The notes under the pieces: generated by a model
The model's input: only the letters and a program-made list of their open reading frames with translations
The model's database searches: none
What the model was told of the DNA's origin: nothing
DNA from: Tenrec ecaudatus
Taxonomy: Eukaryota; Chordata; Mammalia; Afrosoricida; Tenrecidae
Assembly: GCF_050624435.1 (NCBI RefSeq)
Contig: NC_134541.1
Span: 9,562,983 to 9,626,982, forward strand
DNA: 64,000 bases
Direction: 5' to 3'
Position numbers and translations under genes: made by a program
Shown here: piece by piece, positions 11,110 to 21,875 of the stretch
Numbering within the stretch: position 1 is the first letter of the stretch
How the letters are laid out: the number at the start of each line of letters is the position of its first letter

Positions 11110-12415
11110 GCTGTTTGCACTAGATTTTTCCCCTCCCTCTCCACTTGGAAATGTATCCGGATGACCTTGCCACGTGTCTCTGAAGGTCTCTTTGGCCCTT
11201 TCCGACCCCTCTCCAGGAGTCGGGATGCAGGTGATTTTGCAGTTGTAAACACTGCTGTCAACATCCTGTGCGTTTGCATCTCTGCACCTGAGCGGTAGTC
11301 TCCACCGAGGGAGGCTGTAATTTCATGCTTGTCTATTTAGTTCTGTTCTCCTCTGTGCGACGTCTGTTTCTTCTGCCAAAATATACCCTCTAAAAGGGGC
11401 AGCGACTCTCTTTGTTTTGTTTCTCCCTAATTGTCCGCCCAGCGAGGGAGGGCCTGGCCCGAAGGTCAATACATATTTAGCAACTGAATGGTGCCAGAGG
11501 GATGCGAGCTGGGAGGGAGCTGGGCTGAGCTGGGTAAACTGTTCACACCGGCGACAGCCTGGCTGTTAGTAGGGCTGAGGGTGGGGTGAGGCTGTGTGGC
11601 CCAGGAGGAGGAGGAGGCCCAGCTAGGAGATTACTACAAAGGTCACAGGAACACAAATCCGCAACGCTGGGTCTGGGCAGCCCAGAGTAGATTTGAGAAA
11701 TTCTGAGAAGCCAGGAACTCTAGGATTTGCATGCTGCTTCGCCTGGAGAGACCCAAGGTGAAGAACTGGCTTGGCCGGCTAATGCCTACACCACTACGGT
11801 TGAATTTGGCAAACAGACCCAGCTCGGCGGGGTGGGGGGAAGCACCCCAGCAATTGCTGGAGGGACATAAATATGCATAACTCCCCTCCCCACCCCCTTT
11901 CAGAAGAGGTTTCCCCGCCGGCACACTGGTCTACCAAGAATGAAAGAAAGGGTGTGGTGCCTGAGAGATGGAGAAGGCGCCTCAGGGCAACCAGATGAAA
12001 TATGGCTGTTCCAGTGGGGGAGGGGCAGGGGGAGGGGACAGGCCGCCTCACCCTCCCTCCAGCGCTTATGCGCAGCGCAGGGCCGCCACCTCAGCTGAAC
12101 GCTCCAGGAAACCGGTGCCAAGAAGTCTGGGTCACCTTTTCCAGGCCCATCTCCCGGGCATCCAGTTGACAATAGCAGCTCCAAAGGGCAGCCGGGACCC
12201 TTTGGGGCAGTGAGTGAGTTTGCGTCCGTGGGGAGGGGGGCACAGCTCAGAGGAAGGTGAGCCGCTAACTCTCTGAAAAGACTCCCGTGCTACTGATTGG
12301 AGCACGTAGACCCCGGTAGGTGCTGGGGGGTGTGCCTGCGTGCGCTCCACAGCAAGCAGAACGCATTATCCAGCGAAGAGACAGACAGAAAGAGGGCTCA
12401 GGGTCACTTTTGTTT
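11110..12415. other. Intergenic, no gene seen
   Basis: Moderately GC-rich unique sequence with GA/GGA-rich patches (11,605-11,620; 12,017-12,035) and scattered CpGs. Nothing resembles a known gene or repeat. Candidate noncoding regulatory sequence only. Confidence 0.4.
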
Positions 12416-12417
12416 CC

Positions 12418-12600
12418 TTAAAAATTCTTTTTTATTGAGTTGGGGTTTAATAATACATGTCTCCTTCCAAATGTCAGTCATGTCAAGTAGAATGTACAGT
12501 TGCTACCGCAGTCTCCAAACATTTTCCTACGTGGCCTGTTTGCCATGGTCTTCCTTCTACCCCACTTTCATGTCGTGGCGAAGTCAGAGAAACGGACTGT
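12418..12600 (-). mobile_element. Probable L1 3' fragment of another subfamily, antisense
   Basis: TTTTTTATTGAGTTGGGGTT, ATACATGTCTCCTTCC, ATGTCAGTCATGTCAAGTAG and AATGTACAGTTGCTACC resemble an older L1 3' terminus and differ from the GGGGGCTCATACAA type seen elsewhere. Confidence 0.5.
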
Positions 12601-12680
12601 CAGCTGTGTGACCCGAGACAGGTTGCTGAACCACCCTGCGCTCCATCCTCCCCCTTTAAGACTAGAAAGGCCACACTGAT

Positions 12681-12716
12681 AGACTGACTGACTGACTGAC
12701 TGACTGACTGACTGAC
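12681..12716. repeat. (GACT)n microsatellite
   Basis: About nine tetranucleotide units, uninterrupted. Confidence 0.95.
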
Positions 12717-13048
12717 GTGGGAAGGTGAAGCTGTTGCGAGGCAGCTCTGCGCCTCTGATCACGCCCTCCACAGAGGGGAGGGAAAGGGCTGCCTGACACG
12801 AAAGGGCCCCAACTTCCCCTGGGTGTCACGGGGGTGACTGAGACGGCCTCTGAGGAAGAAATGCTTACATGAAGTTCCAGAGCTCTTTCAGTTCGACTCC
12901 AGTTCCCTTCGGCCCTTTCAGGTGTCCTTGGACCGAGATTCAGAGTTTCAGCAGGGCCGACCAGAACTTGCCTGGCGCGTTGTCAGGAATTCTTTGTTCC
13001 AGGAGCCGTCGGTCAGTTGAGGCTGGGCTGTGACACAATCCACGTCCC

Positions 13049-13145
13049 CACTGGTGTGGTGATTAGCGAGGTCCACTGCTAACCTCAAGATTGGAGGTTC
13101 TAGTCCGCTTCAGAAGGCCTACAGGACTGTTTTTTTTTTTAACTC
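13049..13145 (+). repeat. AfroSINE head only
   Basis: TGGTGTGGTGATTAGCG, CTGCTAACCTCAAGATTGG and GGTTCTAGTCC boxes, then a T10 run at about 13,131 instead of the body. Only the tRNA-like part survives. Confidence 0.65.
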
Positions 13146-13149
13146 AAGA

Positions 13150-14625
13150 CACATGAGTGGATCTGACTTTTGAAAGGATCTGTGTAGCTACTGGGGAGAT
13201 AAGATCGCTTGCTTTTCCGCCTTAGTTCTGCAGACCCTGGCCCGGTGTTCCTCTCCCTCACAGCTGTCTCCCTAGCAGGTGAGGCATGGCTGAATGGCAA
13301 GGTCCATAGCTAGGAAGTAAGGTGGGCTTTGGTTGGTGTGATCTCTCTGCCTTTGAAGTGGGACGGGGAAGTACCAGCTGCCCAGGAGCTGTTGCCCGGA
13401 GCTGGGAGAGGCAATGGGTGTCACCTACAAAGCCTGGTCAGTTAGTGCTCCCGTGCGCGTCCTTCATTCAGTGTCCAGTGAGTGCGTGCGCTAGTTACAC
13501 CGCCCGGCAGGCCTGGCCAGTGCAGCTCCCGAGCAGAGCATCCAAGGGAGAGCAGAGAGGTATCAGGCATGAGCCCAAAGTCCCCAAGTTTGGTCCTCTT
13601 GCCCTTGCTACTGACTTCCATGAGTAATCATTCACTTAATATAATATAATCATTCACTTAAGCTTGTATATTGTCCTGATATGACTTTCTCAACGGCAGT
13701 GGGTTTGAGTGTTTTGGTTGGTTTTGCTTTTGCTTTGTATGCATGTAAAGTTCCAGCAGAGACTAAGACCCTCCACTGTTAGGGAGTTGAGTACGTGGTG
13801 GGAGCAAGGCCAGGCTGGGAACAGATCATTGCTGTGCTGGGTCAGGCGTTTGGTTGTGTCATGGTCTTTGAGCTGGGGGTGCGGGGTACCTGGTAGGGAT
13901 TTGCACTCTGCCCGCCCTTCTCCTAGTCTCCCAACCTACTCTTTCCTCTCCACCCACGTTCACTTCCTGGAGGCTTCGCCCAGTTCCACCGTGTTAACTG
14001 CATCAGTGGTGGAAGTTCAGAATGCCTTTCTAGACAGCTTACTCATCCTCGGGAGCAGCCAGTTAGTAAGTTTTAGGCAGCGAGGGCCGGGCAGCGGGAG
14101 AGTCAGGTTGGGGGAAGTGGGGAAGTGATGATGACTTGGACAGACAGGTGGCATTTTGAGCCCATTGGACTGGATGATGTCACCACGAGGACACCTTAGC
14201 AAGGAATGACTAGGAGGCCCACCTTGGGAGTGTGGAGGTCAAGGAAGGGAACAGGAAAGGGAGACAAAGGGAAACCACGGGGGCCAAGTCCCCAAATGCC
14301 AGGGAAGGAAGTGTTTCCAGGTAGAGGTCAACTGTATGGAGCACTGCAGATGTCAAATGAAATAGGTCTGAAGACTCAACCACCAGCCAGGCAGCACAAC
14401 CAGGGCCCATCCCTAATCAGTGTCCCGGCCGGATTTCTTGTGCTCTGAGCCTCACCCATGGCCCCAGATACACCTGGCTCCCTGCACTGATTTGCCCAAG
14501 CCTCAGGCCCTGCTCACCTGTGGCCTCTGCCTGGTTTCTGCCCCCCAGCTTCATGTGGCTTGCCACCCGACTTAGAGGATTCTGCTCCTTTGCCCCCACC
14601 CCCCACCCAAAGCAAAGGGCTAACC
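13150..14625. other. Intergenic, no gene seen
   Basis: Unique sequence, including an imperfect duplicated ATAATCATTCACTTAA motif at 13,624-13,663. No gene or confident repeat. Confidence 0.45.
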
Positions 14626-14631
14626 CATCCA

Positions 14632-14705
14632 AGCCTATTGTATTGAGTACGTTCTGACGCATAGTGACTATAGGACAAAGCTGTAATCTGTACCAGAGCC
14701 GACTG
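14632..14705 (-). repeat. Possible AfroSINE tail fragment, antisense
   Basis: TATTGAGTACGTTCTGACGC with CATAGTGACTATAGGAC matches the complement of the AfroSINE tail with several differences. Confidence 0.4.
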
Positions 14706-14799
14706 CCGATATCCTGAGGAGGGCTGGCGCTTATCCTGATTTTAAACCATGCCGTACCCCCTAGCTCAGTTTGAATCAAGTGACTGCTTCTTGGTCTCT

Positions 14800-16345
14800 G
14801 TACAGGTTCCAAAAGAACACAATTCTGTGTTCTGGAATTCTCATTGTTTAAAACAGTCCCCATAGTTTATGATTCACAGAGTTGAATACCTTTTGCCTAG
14901 TTAAAAACAACACAACAAAACAAAACACAACCATCTTCCTGGAATTCTCTGCTTTGCACTCAGCTCGACCTCACTGACGTTCCGCAACGGCAGCCTGGGT
15001 TCCACGTCCTTGTCTGAATCTGACCTGCGTGTCTGGCCTCTCCCTATTGATAATGCTGCCGTAACCATTTCTGAATGACCTTCAGCAAACTTTCACTTAC
15101 ATGCTATTAGTAATATTGTTTGATCATTTCCACGTCTGTCACCCCTTTTTAGGATGGGCACAAGTATGATCTGATCCAATTGGTTAGCCCAGTAAGCTGA
15201 CTTCCCAATTTCCTGGCATAGATGAGTGTTTCCGGTGCTGCACCAGTTTGCTGGACCATTTGAGTTGATAATCTGTCCATTCCTGGAGCTCTGCTTCTTG
15301 CTAACACCTTCGGAGCGGCGTGGACGTCTTTCAGTCCTACTGGTTCTGGCTCACTGGCTCACATGCTACCTCTTGAAATTTTTGGTACAGTGAGTGACTG
15401 TGTTTTCTTTTAATCTTCTTTTAATGCTTCCTGCAGCCTTGGCTGTTTTGCTCAGAGGCTCCCTCAGTATCACAACTTGCAGCTTGAGTGTTTCTTTCAT
15501 CTTGGAGAGATGCCGAGCATGCTCTTCCCTCCTTTTGGTTTGCTAACCCCATGTCTTTGTCCAGTTCATTATATTTTGTCTTGTGCTGCCCTCTCGACTT
15601 TGCTGTCCAGCTCTTTCACTTCATCATTTCTTGCATTTGCCCTAGCTACTCTGCATCCAGAAGCAGGTTTCAGAGTGTCTTCTGACATGCCCTTTGGTCT
15701 TTTCTATCTTTCCTGGCTTTTAATCCTTTTCTGTCATCTTCATGTATGATGTTCTGGGCCCTGGTGGCACAGAGGTTACGCATTGGGCTGCTAACCACAA
15801 GGTCAGCAGTTTGAAACTACCAGCTACTCCGCGGAAGAAGATGAGACTTTACTACTGTAAAGAGTTACAGTCTTGGAAACCCACAGGGGCAGTTCCAGGC
15901 TGTCATTGCGGGTTGCTGTGAGAGTCATGACTGGATGATGGCAGTGAGCGATGATTGATGTTCTTGATGTCATCCCACAGCTCTTCTGGTCTTCGGGTTA
16001 AGGCAGCAAATCTGTTCTTGAGATGGTGTCTACTTTCAGGTGGAACAGACTCAGGTTGTGTTTTGGCTTTTGTGGGCGTGTTTTCCTTCCTTCAGCTTCA
16101 GTGAGCTCGCATTCTGAGCAGTTGAGGATCTGTTACACAGTAGGCCCCGGCCTTGTTTTGGTGGATGATCCTCAGTTTCTTCTTCAGCATCTCTCCTGCA
16201 GATGCAGCCAGTGTTATTCCAGAATATGCCATCTGGGGAGCCCACACGATACTCATCCGACTATGTTGTTGGAAAATGATATTTGCATATACAATACATC
16301 CTTGATCTTGCAAAATCCTATCTTGCGATTTCCTGTTTGCTTAAT
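14800..16345 (-). pseudogene. RTE (BovB-type) LINE ORF2 remnant, split by an AfroSINE
   Basis: Antisense remnant of an RTE-clade non-LTR retrotransposon, which encodes an AP-like endonuclease plus reverse transcriptase. Recognised from recalled afrotherian/BovB sequence. Landmarks on the + strand include TCATTGTTTAAAACAGTCC (14,840), TTCCTGGAGCTCTGCTTCTT (15,281), TCTTTTAATGCTTCCTGCAG (15,417), CTTCTGACATGCCCTTTGGT (15,679), TTCTTGAGATGGTGTCTACT (16,015) and CTTGATCTTGCAAAATCCTA (16,301). All frames are broken by stops and indels. An AfroSINE at 15,756-15,955 interrupts it, and the sequence resumes without loss on the far side. The window copy runs from the RT region (left) to the endonuclease region (right). 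It cannot encode a working protein. Confidence 0.82.
15756..15955 (+). repeat. AfroSINE inserted in RTE, with 9-bp target-site duplication
   Basis: GGGCCCTGGTGGCACAGAGG head, GCTAACCACAAGGTCAGCAG, then AACCCACAGGGGCAGTTCC and GGTTGCTGTGAGAGTC. It is flanked by TGATGTTCT at 15,747-15,755 and again at 15,956-15,964. This is an exact duplication that marks the insertion ends and shows it is younger than the RTE copy. Confidence 0.95.
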
Positions 16346-16615
16346 CCCTTAAGAGATTGATTCAAAATACCACCCAAACCAGGAGGTTGTATCCGTCATG
16401 TGAATATAACTGCCGATGATCCTGCTGCATTCTGAGACCATAGCACATCGCAACGTGGAGGAGCATAAATTCTTATTACTGAAAATCATGGTCCACCCCA
16501 CCTGACAACTTGAAGCTTCTACGAGTGTGCGCATGAGCCTCGGGTGGCACAATTCCATCCATGACAGTGCCTAAGGCTTACGGCCCATTTCTAGAACTCA
16601 CTCAGTCACTCGGTT
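16346..16615. other. Unassigned intergenic sequence
   Basis: Lies between the RTE remnant and an AfroSINE fragment. It does not match the RTE and shows no coding potential. Confidence 0.4.
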
Positions 16616-16617
16616 AA

Positions 16618-16715
16618 ATCAAACTCATTGTGGGCACGACTCCTGACTCATAGCAACCCTGTAGGACAGGTTAGAACTGCCCCATAGGGTTTGCAAGGCT
16701 GTAAAATTTATGTTT
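16618..16715 (-). repeat. AfroSINE tail fragment, antisense
   Basis: CACGACTCCTGACTCATAGC, AACCCTGTAGGACAGG and TTAGAACTGCCCCATAGGG are the complement of the SINE tail. The head half is missing. Confidence 0.82.
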
Positions 16716-16734
16716 TTTAAAGAAAAATTCCATT

Positions 16735-17085
16735 ACCTTTTATTAAAAAAATCACTTTATTTTTTGCTCTTACAACTCTTACATAACAATCCATACATCA
16801 ATTGTATCAAACACATTTGTACATATGGTGCCATCATTTAAAAAAAATTTTGTTTCTGTTTGAACCCTTGGTAATAGCTCCTTATTTTTCCCTTCCTCCC
16901 TTCCTCTGGTAGACCGATAAGTTATATATTATTTTCATATCTTTGACCATCCACTGTCTCCCTTTACCCTCATTTCTGTTGTGCATCCCCCTGGGGGGCG
17001 GCATGCTACTTCGATTATTGTAGTCAGTTCCCCTTTTCTCTCCCTACCCTCATGGAATTGATACTGCCATTACTATTCCTGAGGA
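16735..17085 (-). mobile_element. L1 3' end, older and diverged, antisense
   Basis: ACTTTATTTTTTGCTCTTAC, AATCCATACATCAATTGTATC, ACATTTGTACATATGGTGCC and GAACCCTTGGTAATAGCTCC, then the C/T-rich tract and GTAGTCAGTTCCCC. More substitutions and indels than the 51-54 kb copies, so an earlier insertion. Confidence 0.82.
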
Positions 17086-17089
17086 AGGC

Positions 17090-18130
17090 TGTAAATCTTT
17101 ATGGAAGCCGGTTTCCAGGTCCGTGTCCAATGGAGGGCCTGGTGGCTGGAACCACCCTTCTGGGCCTACAAGCTTTGCCCAGGGAGTCTCATTGAATGCT
17201 CCAGAGGCCCCCTCCCCCAGAGAATTTTTCTCTTCCTCTTTACAGATAAGGGCACAGGAACCCAGGTAGCTGAATAAGATACCTGGGATTAGGCAACTCT
17301 TTAGAGGTGGAACTGGAGTCAGTGAGCTCAAGTGATGAGCGAGATCTTTTGGAAAATAATGTACTTGGGTTTTTGTTGCCGCTGTGGAGAACGCACACGG
17401 CACAGCAGCCGCCCATCCTTCAGTCTCTACCGGAAGAATTCAGTGACGACGTGGTCGGGGAAGTTGTGTCCGAGAGGAGGCACAAGCCTTTCTCTGAGGA
17501 CTACGTTGGCACGAGAAACTGCGTGTCTCAGGTGCTGCAGGTCAGAGAGAGGGCCAGTGGTGGAAGCCTAGAAGGTTCAGAGTCAGCTAGGACCTGAGGT
17601 TGGAAAGGTGAGCCAGGGGGAGGATCCTGGCCAGAGAGTTTGTTCTTTTTCTAGAAACCAGTGGAAGCCATGGGGTAGGGCTATGATGCAATTCATTCAT
17701 GTTGAATGAGACCGCTGGGGCTTCTGAGCAGAGACTAGACTAGGAGAAAGCTGTGTGTGATCCCTCTGTACGGGAGATGAAGTGGGCCAAGGTGAGCTAG
17801 GTTGGGATTCTTTGTGGCCGTGGATGAACGGTGTGCCTGTGGTGGGTCGGGGTTGGGAACGGAATGGACTGACTTGTAGGGTTTGGGTTGACTGAATGGG
17901 CTTGGGGATTTTACGAAATTACTGTCAACAGCCCCGTTTGATTTCGCCCTAAACTCCCCATTTGGATGATCAAGTAAGGTTAGAAAGCTTGAAGAGGTGC
18001 TCTTATCTGAATCAGTTCCCAATAACATGGTTTTAGAGAGAGAGAAAAAAAGTGCTCACAGGGCACTTTAAGGACGTGTATGTGTGACCGGTCAGGGGAA
18101 AGGCAACTATGGACAGCCATCCGATTACTT
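17090..18130. other. Intergenic, possible MIR remnant
   Basis: Around 17,238-17,330 the TTACAGATAAGGGCACAGG...GTGGAACTGGAGTC pattern is MIR-like. The rest is unique. No gene is seen. Confidence 0.35.
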
Positions 18131-18165
18131 ATTGAAGGGGCTTCAAAAAGTTTGTGGACAAATGG
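18131..18165 (+). mobile_element. MITE-like terminal motif (fragment)
   Basis: GAAGGGGCTTCAAAAAGTTT followed by GTGGACAAAT shares its layout with sites at 24,044 and 59,962. Only the left arm is seen. Confidence 0.4.
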
Positions 18166-18174
18166 GGTTAAAGA

Positions 18175-19700
18175 TGGTGAAAAAACAGTAACCTGCTGCC
18201 ACCCCACTGATCCCCCCGCGGCAATCCTGGGGACAGAGTAGAGCTGACCCCAAGACCCCAACGGCTTCCCGGGCCGGACTCGGACAAATGGCTGCACTGC
18301 GCTTGGGCTCAGTGGTGCGCTGCTTCCAGCCAGTTGTAGGCGCCAGGGCACCGCCAGGCCTCCTTGTGGATAGTTTACGGGGCGCCATCCGTGGGAAGGG
18401 CGCTTGGTAAGGACACTCAGTGGGATGAAGGGCTTAACGGCGCTGATGCCATCAGCCCGGCTCGTCCAGTCATCGCTTGAGTGCAAATGCCGCCGTCCGC
18501 AGGGTGGCTCACGGTCTGTGAACGGACGCCCCTGCGTGCCCTCCGGCCTCCCCGGCGCCGAGGGGAGCCCCGCGCCCTTCCTTCGTCCGGAGGCGCCCTT
18601 CCCGGTTGGTAAGTCATTCGTGCCGCGTCCTCAGCGCGCGAGGCCGTGGACGGCATGGCCGAGGTTGGTAGGGTTCGGCCTTGGGTGGCCCACGCAGAGG
18701 GGGCGCCCGACTCGCCCGCCAGTGCCCGCTCGGAGTTGGCACAAGCTGGCCGTGGCTGGGCCTCCACTTTCTTCATTCTCCCTCTGCCATGTCCTGGCCC
18801 CCTCTCCCCCCGCAGGGCCTCCTGTGCGGCACACTGGGCTCTTAAAGTCGAGGGGGTCTCTGTCTGTCTGTCTCTGCGGACTTAGATGGGACATCCTTGG
18901 GAAGGGCGCGGAGGCCGGTGCGTGTCGATGGGGCGCCGTGACGCAGGTGGGCGAGGGAGGGGACCCCGCGGACCCAGGGCAGGGAAACCAGGGCTCGGCG
19001 ATTCCTGGCTCCTAAACCCCGCAAAATGGGGCTCTCTCAGCCCCTCCGCCCCCGCACATGTTAGGGTGCCCCCTCTCTAGCACCCGGCGCCTTTGGGGTG
19101 GGCCCGTGCTGGGAGACCCGCGGCCCTGCCCTGCGGACCAGTAGTGCCAGGCCCTCCCCGCGCCTGCTTGGCGCACCCCGTTATTTAGGGGGGCTTGTGT
19201 TTTCCTTAACCAGACCTGCCTTCTCAAAGGGCTCCTGCCGCGTGGGAGCCCCCCATGTCCCCCCGAAAGAACCGGGCGCCCAGCCGGCCCTGGGGTGTGC
19301 CGCGATGGCTCCCGCCCCCCAAAACTCGCGTGTGCCCCCCACGCGGCAGCCAGTCGCGGGCGGAATTTTGCAACCATTTCCCAGTTGTCTTGGCTGGGCG
19401 CCAGAAAGAAGGCTCTTTGTGTTTCTGTCCTCAAACGTAACGTTCACGCCGAAGCAACTCGGCGGACAGATCCGTGTCGACCACTCACTTGCGGTTGTAA
19501 AGCTAAGGTTTTGAATTGGTGCGTGTGAGTGCGTGTGTGTGTGTGTGGGTGGGGGGGCAGCCCCAAACCCCGCGCCCCGTTCTGCTAGCCCAGGGGCAGC
19601 CAGCCCCGCGTGTCGAGGCAGAAAGGCACCTCCTTGTGTTAGTGCGGAGCCCACGCCCGGAGCAACGGGGTCCGCAGCCAGCGCCGTGTTGTGCTTTGTC
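18175..19700. promoter_or_regulatory. CpG-rich block 2
   Basis: CpG-dense, GC-rich sequence about 2-3 kb upstream of the main ZNF217 island. Open frames on both strands are composition-driven. It may be a shore or alternative promoter of ZNF217, or a separate regulatory island. No splice-linked exon could be assigned. Confidence 0.6.
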
Positions 19701-20955
19701 AGCCGGTTATTTGTCAAAACATTGGACTGAGAAGTTTGGATGCCTCTTTCGGCTTAATTTGTGACCCTGGGCTTCCAACTTTGGGCGCCATTGTGTGACA
19801 GCCGTCAAGGTTTCGGAGTTCAAAGGTTATCCATTAACACGCCGCGCCGGGAGGCTGGCTTGCTCTGCAGGCCCAGCCCGGCCCCTCCGGTTCGTGTCTT
19901 GCCTTGTCCTCCTCCTCTTGCTCCGCCCCCTGCGTTTCCGTAAGTGAACCCAAGTTTCTGGTGTGACGTGTGTTTGGGGCCGTTTTAGGAGGTGGATGGT
20001 AGAGGTAATAATCTGTGTCTGTCTTACAGAGACAGACGGGGGGGGGGGGCGGCGGAGAGGCCCCTCTCGCTAGGACTCCCCTCAGTTATCAGTGAAACAA
20101 AACAAAACAACCAAAAGTGCTGGCTGAAGAATCTGCTAATTAATTGTGAGTAGTTGATTCACTTTTTAAAAAAGCCTAACCCGACCAGATGCGGTGGCTG
20201 CTAGTTATGTGTAAAAAGACAGCAAAACATCACGCTTAGCAAAAAAGGCGCCCGTCCGGTCCTCAGGTTCCTTCCCCCCATTTGCGGGGGACGCCGCCTG
20301 CCTCAGCCACAGCTCCGGCTTGTTTGGAAAGGCCCCGCCCCTTCGATCCGATGGGGAAGTGTGTATTTAAAATACCTCTCTGGATTACACCCAAGGCCAA
20401 TACCGAAGTACACGGCGATTTTATTTTATTCCCCCGCCGCGACTTGTCTAGCTGTTCCCCATCTGCATGGGTTCCCATTTTGGGGGGGGGGGCTTGGACA
20501 GGATTGGTGTTTCTGAGACTCCTCCTCCTCGTGGCTGACCTAAAATGGGGGCCGTGCAAACAATTGTGTGTGTGTTGCGGAGGCAGGAACGGTTGGAAAA
20601 ACTATAAATGAGTTAGACTAGGGGAGGAGTGAGGAAGAGGCTAGTTCTGATTTTTTTCAGTCCACACCTTAAGCTGCATTTCATTCAGATGGATTTCTGT
20701 CAAAATCAGTTGGGTTTTCGGAATTGAAACCAAGTTTAGAAATCCCAAATTGAAGGAACAGGGCAAGCCCAACCCTTTAGGGGGAAACGACGAGAATAAC
20801 AAAAATCACAACAATTCAAGGGTAGCATTTTGCCGGTACTGATTTAAAACATTTTAATCTTCTCTCACGGCTGAAAAAAAGTGTTTGTGTACATAGCTGC
20901 CCTCTCTCCTAACCGAACGCGCGGATTGGGATTTTGCTTGTTTGTAATTTTGGAT
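19701..20955. other. Unique non-repetitive DNA between CpG islands
   Basis: No recognisable transposon in 1.2 kb, unusual for this window. It holds G runs (10 G at 20,038-20,047; 10 G at 20,481-20,490) and AT-rich patches. Absence of repeats beside a CpG-island promoter is compatible with constrained regulatory sequence, but conservation cannot be measured here. Confidence 0.4.
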
Positions 20956-21349
20956 GACCCAGGAGTTCGGGCCGCCAGCCCCTCCCTTTGCGCGGGCACA
21001 CCTTGCAAGGGAGGGGGAGGCGGCCAGGAAGAAAGAGGCCTGGGAGTGCGCCTGCGCACTTGCCTCACGCCCCCCTCCCCCGTACCTGTCACTGGAACCG
21101 CCTGGGCGCGCGCAGGCCACGTTTAGCCGGATGGCGGGGGAGGGGGCTGCGCCGGGGCGCGTGCGCGCAAGGCGGGGAGTGGGAGGGGAAGAGCCCTAGC
21201 AGGGAGCGCGCGGGCTCGCGCCCCGGGGGCGGAGTCTGCGTTGGGGGGCGGGGCGGGGGCGCGCCTGCGCAGAGCACGTGGTAGAGGGGGCGTGTCCACG
21301 GGCGTGGCTTGGAGGCCGGTGCAGGAGGAGGCGGGGCGCTAGGAGCGGC

Positions 21350-21875
21350 GGGGCCGAGCGAGGGCGCAACAGCTGCTCCCGAGCACTTTCTGCCCCAACT
21401 GTCCCCGTGCGCCGGACGCGCCGCGCCCCGGCGGCTCTAGGGACCCCCCGCGCCTGCACTGTCCCCGCGCGGACGAGTAGGGGGCGCCCGCGCCTTTGCC
21501 CCCGTGCGCCCCCCGCCCCGCTCACCTTAGCCCCGAGCCCGAGGTGAGCCCGGCCCCCAAATCCTCCAGGCGGGGGTGGGGGGTGGGGGGCGCTTCTTTT
21601 CGGGGGAGGGTCTTTAAGGCGCGGGGCTCCGAGCGCCCCGGGGATGGCCTCGCCGCGCACCCCGCGGGCCCCCGCTCTTTCGGGGGCCGGGTGCGGGCGC
21701 GGCTCCGGGAGGTGTCGGCACAAAAGGCCGGGAGAAATTCGGCGTCGCTGGCGCCGCCGCCGCCGCCTCCCCGCCCCCTCCCCCGCGCCCTCCCATTCAA
21801 ACCCGCTCGCTCGGCGCTGCTAGTCCGCCCTGGCCGCCGCCGAGCGAGGACATGGCCGAGCAGCCGGAGCCGCAG
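21350..21875 (+). other. ZNF217: Candidate ZNF217 exon 1 (mostly 5'UTR)
   Basis: The right boundary is a CAG|GTAAAG donor (GT at 21,876). The left boundary is unknown and is placed arbitrarily inside the CpG island. The exon would be noncoding for ZNF217 except for a short upstream ORF near its end. Assignment to ZNF217 is inferred from strand, CpG island and the open acceptor sites upstream of the coding exon. RNA evidence is needed for the exact start. Confidence 0.45.
21852..21875 (+). CDS. Possible upstream ORF start (MAEQPEPQ) in exon 1
   Basis: An ATG in good context (GGACATGG) opens eight codons, MAEQPEPQ, directly before the donor. If joined to the acceptor at 32,181/32,182 it would stop after 12 more codons (TGA 32,218). 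If joined at 32,253/32,254 it stops at TAA 32,329. In neither case is it in frame with ZNF217. It would therefore act as a uORF, not an N-terminal extension. Confidence 0.35.
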
